From an uncultured Lachnospiraceae bacterium (GTDB lineage: Bacteria; Bacillota; Clostridia; Lachnospirales; Lachnospiraceae): a DNA stretch of 47,061 nucleotides. Positions 44,897 through 47,061 of the stretch are shown here, one piece after another. Both the position numbers and the translations under genes were made by a program. The notes beneath the pieces are model-generated. The model saw only the letters and a list, made by a program, of their open reading frames with translations. It did no database searches and was not told where the DNA came from. The stretch lies in the NCBI GenBank assembly GCA_947625875.1, contig CANQQG010000015.1:1-47061 (forward strand), written 5' to 3'. Positions within the stretch are counted from its first letter, which is position 1. The number at the start of each line of letters is the position of its first letter.

Positions 44897-45760
44897 TCAA
44901 ACTTTATGCCCCGTAGCCTGCTGCGGGACATTTGACTCATGGGAATATCCCCCAGCGTCTCCCTGCCGATTCTTATCCGCCAGATACTCCAAATACCGGC
45001 GTTTCGTCTCATTCTGGCGGCTGCGGCTGACCGGTATCTCGCAATCTCCGGGCAATAAAGCCTTTCCCGCCTGCAAAGACTGTATATAATCCATATTTAC
45101 CACATAAGATTTATGCACCTGTATAAAGTCTTTCCGTCCAAGAAGCTCCGGAATCTCATCTTCAAACGCTCCACGCAAAAAAATGCTGCCGATATCCTCG
45201 CCATGCACCGTATGCACATGCAGTGCGCGCCGCGTACATTCACAATACATAATCTCTTTGATCTTTACACTGACAATCCCATTTGCTGTCTTTACAGAAA
45301 ACCGCCTGTTTTCCTCCGCGATTTCTTTTCTCGCAAGCGCGAACTGCAATGCTTCCGCCAATTCCTCCGCCTGAACCGGCTTTAACAGATACCGGAGCGC
45401 GTGAACGCCATACGCCTGCAGCGCATAATCCTTTGAATGCGTCATAAACAGGATCAGCGGCTTATCCACATGCTTCATGATTTCTTTCGCAAGCTTGATT
45501 CCGTTCATCTGCAGCATCAGCATATCCAACAAAAAAACATCATATTCTTTTCTTAGTTCCAAATCCTCTAACAACTTGTGCGGATCGACATAGCCGGTGT
45601 ACTGAATATTGTAAAATTTCGATATTTCATGATTTTCTTTTATCATTACACACAGATTTTCAATTTCCTGTATGTCATTATCGCAGATTGCTATTCTTAC
45701 CATATCAACACAACGATGTCTCGCCCTGCTTTTTTCTAAAAGATTATCATCTTTCCCCAT
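44897..45760 (-). CDS. LytTR-family response regulator (AgrA/LytR type), orphan
   Basis: A 287-residue protein with a receiver domain from about residue 20 (VRIAICDNDIQE acidic pocket, the phospho-Asp in VFLLDMLMLQMNG, Lys in RYLLKPVQ). A LytTR DNA-binding domain follows from about 150 (IMYCECTRRALHVHT, LGRKDFIQVHKSYVVNMDYIQSL, IPVSRSRQNETKRRYLEYL). Such regulators bind paired direct repeats and often control quorum sensing or peptide traits. GGGAG lies 12 bases before the ATG at 45760; the ATG at 45703, at the start of the receiver domain, is an alternative. No sensor kinase or signal peptide gene is adjacent. Direct repeats upstream suggest self-control. Confidence 0.88.
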   Translation of the reverse strand: MGKDDNLLEKSRARHRCVDMVRIAICDNDIQEIENLCVMIKENHEISKFYNIQYTGYVDPHKLLEDLELRKEYDVFLLDMLMLQMNGIKLAKEIMKHVDKPLILFMTHSKDYALQAYGVHALRYLLKPVQAEELAEALQFALARKEIAEENRRFSVKTANGIVSVKIKEIMYCECTRRALHVHTVHGEDIGSIFLRGAFEDEIPELLGRKDFIQVHKSYVVNMDYIQSLQAGKALLPGDCEIPVSRSRQNETKRRYLEYLADKNRQGDAGGYSHESNVPQQATGHKV

Positions 45761-45879
45761 AAATTATGCAGCTCCCTGTCTCATCTTTGGTATATAAACC
45801 AAACCTTTTCCCCTTTTGCCATTGCATAATTTTACCTGTTATATTTTTTTACCTTATTCGATTTATTGTATGCAAGTAC

Positions 45880-45916
45880 ATTAATTGTACACCACAATCA
45901 TGTGAATTGTCTACAC
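45880..45916 (-). promoter_or_regulatory. Paired LytTR-type direct repeats upstream of the LytTR gene
   Basis: On the minus strand ACAATTCAC, 13 bases, then ACAATTAAT, i.e. 22 bases start to start. The repeat extends outward as GATTGTG...ACAATT in both copies. AgrA-type LytTR sites are 9-bp direct repeats of ACAGTTNAG type with 12-13 bases between. A possible -10 TATAAC (45843-45838) and a dyad TTTGGT/ACCAAA (45787-45804) follow before the gene. The rest of the 45761-45965 gap is AT-rich without a gene. Confidence 0.5.
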
Positions 45917-45965
45917 AATCCGTAAAATTTCGTCAAAACACAGTTTTCTTTTTTATTTTACACCT

Positions 45966-46883
45966 CTATTGTATTTTTTTCAAGTCATACGGGGTACTTT
46001 GGTACACATAATAATTCAGCCAGTTTGAAATCAAAAGCTGCCCCGCCGAACGCCAGTTTACAATCGGCTCCTTCGCCGGGTCGTCATCCGGAAAATAATG
46101 CTCCGGCACAAGCGGACGCAAACCCTTTTCCACATCACGCTCATACTCCAGCTTCAGCGTATCCGCGTCATACTCCGGATGGCAAGTCACAAAAAACTGT
46201 TTGCTGTCCGTCGTCTTTGCAATCGCAACGCCTGCCTGATCAGAGAGCGCCATAAGCTCCAGCTGCGGAACCGACTCAATCTGCTCCGCAACAATCTCCG
46301 TCGCCCTTGAATGCGGCGCATAAAAAACATCATCAAAACCCCGGAACAACGGCGAATTTTTCTTAACAATATAGTGAGAAAATACGCCTGAAAGCTTTGG
46401 CAGACGGTCACGTTTCTGAATCCCGAAATGATAATACAGACCCGCAAACGCGCCCCAGCAGGAATGCAGCGTACAATGCACATGCGTTTTGCTCCATTCC
46501 ATAATCATCTTTAACTCTTCCCAGTAATCTACATCCTCAAAATCTACTGCATCCAACGGTGCGCCTGTAATAATCATCCCATCATACGTATTCTCTTTTA
46601 TCTCATCAAACGTCATATAAAATGTATCCAGATGCGTCGCATCAACATGTGTTGAAGCATGGCTCGCCATATGCAGAAATTCGACCTGCACCTGCAGCGG
46701 CGTATTCGACAGCTTTCTTAAAAACTGCGTTTCCGTTACAATTTTGGTCGGCATAAGATTCAGCATCAGCACATTCAGCGGTCGGATATCCTGGTGCATG
46801 GCCCGATATTCCGTCATCACAAAAATATTTTCATTTTCCAGCACTTCACGCGCCGGAAGCGCATCCTGAATCTTAATCGGCAT
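45966..46883 (-). CDS. metA: Homoserine O-acyltransferase (MetA)
   Basis: MetA activates homoserine for methionine synthesis. The 305-residue protein is full length, with the family start MPIKIQDALPA, the RPLNVLMLNLMPTKI strand, the nucleophile Cys142 in TLHSCWGAFA, and the catalytic pair His235/Glu237 in VTCHPEYD. Residue 111, which sets the acyl donor in this family (Glu in the acetyl-CoA enzyme of Bacillus, Gly in the succinyl-CoA enzyme of E. coli), is Asp here (GAPLDAVDF). The neighbourhood otherwise looks like acetyl-CoA users. GGACAGGAGAGAGCGAT precedes the ATG. It lies just after tRNA-Trp and its terminator; no SAM or T-box leader fits in the gap. Confidence 0.95.
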   Translation of the reverse strand: MPIKIQDALPAREVLENENIFVMTEYRAMHQDIRPLNVLMLNLMPTKIVTETQFLRKLSNTPLQVQVEFLHMASHASTHVDATHLDTFYMTFDEIKENTYDGMIITGAPLDAVDFEDVDYWEELKMIMEWSKTHVHCTLHSCWGAFAGLYYHFGIQKRDRLPKLSGVFSHYIVKKNSPLFRGFDDVFYAPHSRATEIVAEQIESVPQLELMALSDQAGVAIAKTTDSKQFFVTCHPEYDADTLKLEYERDVEKGLRPLVPEHYFPDDDPAKEPIVNWRSAGQLLISNWLNYYVYQSTPYDLKKIQ

Positions 46884-46946
46884 ATCGCTCTCTCCTGTCC
46901 TGTAATAAAGCTCTTTTTATTTTTCCAACTGCTTCCAAATTCAAAA

Positions 46947-46976
46947 CCCCCAAAATTCTTTTTAAGAATCTTGGGG
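46947..46976 (-). terminator. Terminator of tRNA-Trp
   Basis: On the minus strand CCCCAAGATTCTT pairs with AAGAATTTTGGGG around a short loop, followed by GTTTTG. Confidence 0.85.
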
Positions 46977-46990
46977 ATTTCATTTTATAA

Positions 46991-47061
46991 CAGGGGCACC
47001 AGGAATCGAACCCGGCTCTGGAGTTTTGGAGACTCTTATTCTACCGATGAACTATGCCCCT
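46991..47061 (-). tRNA. tRNA-Trp (anticodon CCA)
   Basis: The acceptor stem AGGGGCA / TGCCCCT, anticodon loop CTCCAAA with CCA at the centre, a T arm with GGTTCGATTCC, and discriminator G (46991), as expected for tRNA-Trp. The gene is complete at the window edge. CCA is not encoded. Confidence 0.92.

Noticed and set aside
44482-44916. A 144-codon plus-strand open frame after tRNA-Gly
   Set aside because: It starts inside the tRNA terminator, has no ribosome binding site, and overlaps the end of the LytTR gene. The translation shows no domain.
46884-46946. Possible SAM or T-box leader before metA
   Set aside because: Only about 60 bases separate the metA start from the tRNA-Trp terminator, too short for either, and no conserved core is seen.

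Overview
The window looks like a chromosomal segment of a motile, butyrate-forming Clostridia, most likely a Lachnospiraceae (Clostridium cluster XIVa) member. This is an inference. It rests on the thl-hbd-bcd-etfB-etfA cluster, strong GGAGG-type ribosome binding sites, about 50% G+C with AT-rich intergenic gaps, a DUF6465-type protein, a TxpA/holin-like type I toxin and a sigma-D (flagellar) type promoter. Most genes are on the minus strand. All functions are read from motifs and protein similarity recalled from known families; no search was run.

Layout. 1-324: 5' part of a group IIC intron (minus strand) sitting just behind a rho-independent terminator; its RT gene and 3' end lie off the left edge. 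413-1609: FliD-like protein with a duplicated module and a sigma-D-type promoter. 1702-5073: surface-sugar operon (membrane CapD-like dehydratase, rmlA, rmlC). 5495-10732: butyrate operon transcribed thl, hbd, bcd, etfB, etfA, without crt, with a near-consensus Rex operator in the thl leader. 11029-12276: coiled-coil/SleB-like wall hydrolase. 12402-13571 (+): degenerate HD-domain protein. 13620-17887: carAB with a promoter and a leader terminator. 18088-27905: one co-directional run of hybrid histidine kinase, HD-GYP response regulator, the complete GDP-L-fucose set (fcl, gmd, manC, manA), an ArAE-type membrane protein and a DUF6465-like protein. 28058-33947: Wzy/WaaL-like polymerase/ligase, SWIM-SNF2 helicase, Nudix hydrolase. 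34156-35543: flavodoxin-like gene convergent with corA.

35640-35963 is a compact type I toxin-antitoxin locus: a 31-residue holin-like toxin with a sequestered ribosome binding site, and a convergent antisense RNA with its own strong promoter. 36141-37858 (+): ECF transporter S component and a class V aminotransferase. 37870-39438: VanZ-like and C39-like proteins. 39589-44053: L-lactate dehydrogenase, phosphopentomutase, DegV, a mini EIIB-membrane protein and 1-phosphofructokinase. 44362-44432: tRNA-Gly(CCC). 44897-45760: orphan LytTR regulator with 22-bp-phased direct repeats upstream. 45966-46883: metA with an unusual residue 111. 46991-47061: tRNA-Trp.

The genes combine central fermentation (butyrate, lactate), pyrimidine/arginine precursor supply, and nucleotide-sugar supply (GDP-fucose, part of dTDP-rhamnose) for a surface polysaccharide or glycoprotein. 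Around this are signalling proteins and small regulatory elements, which hold most of the less ordinary observations.
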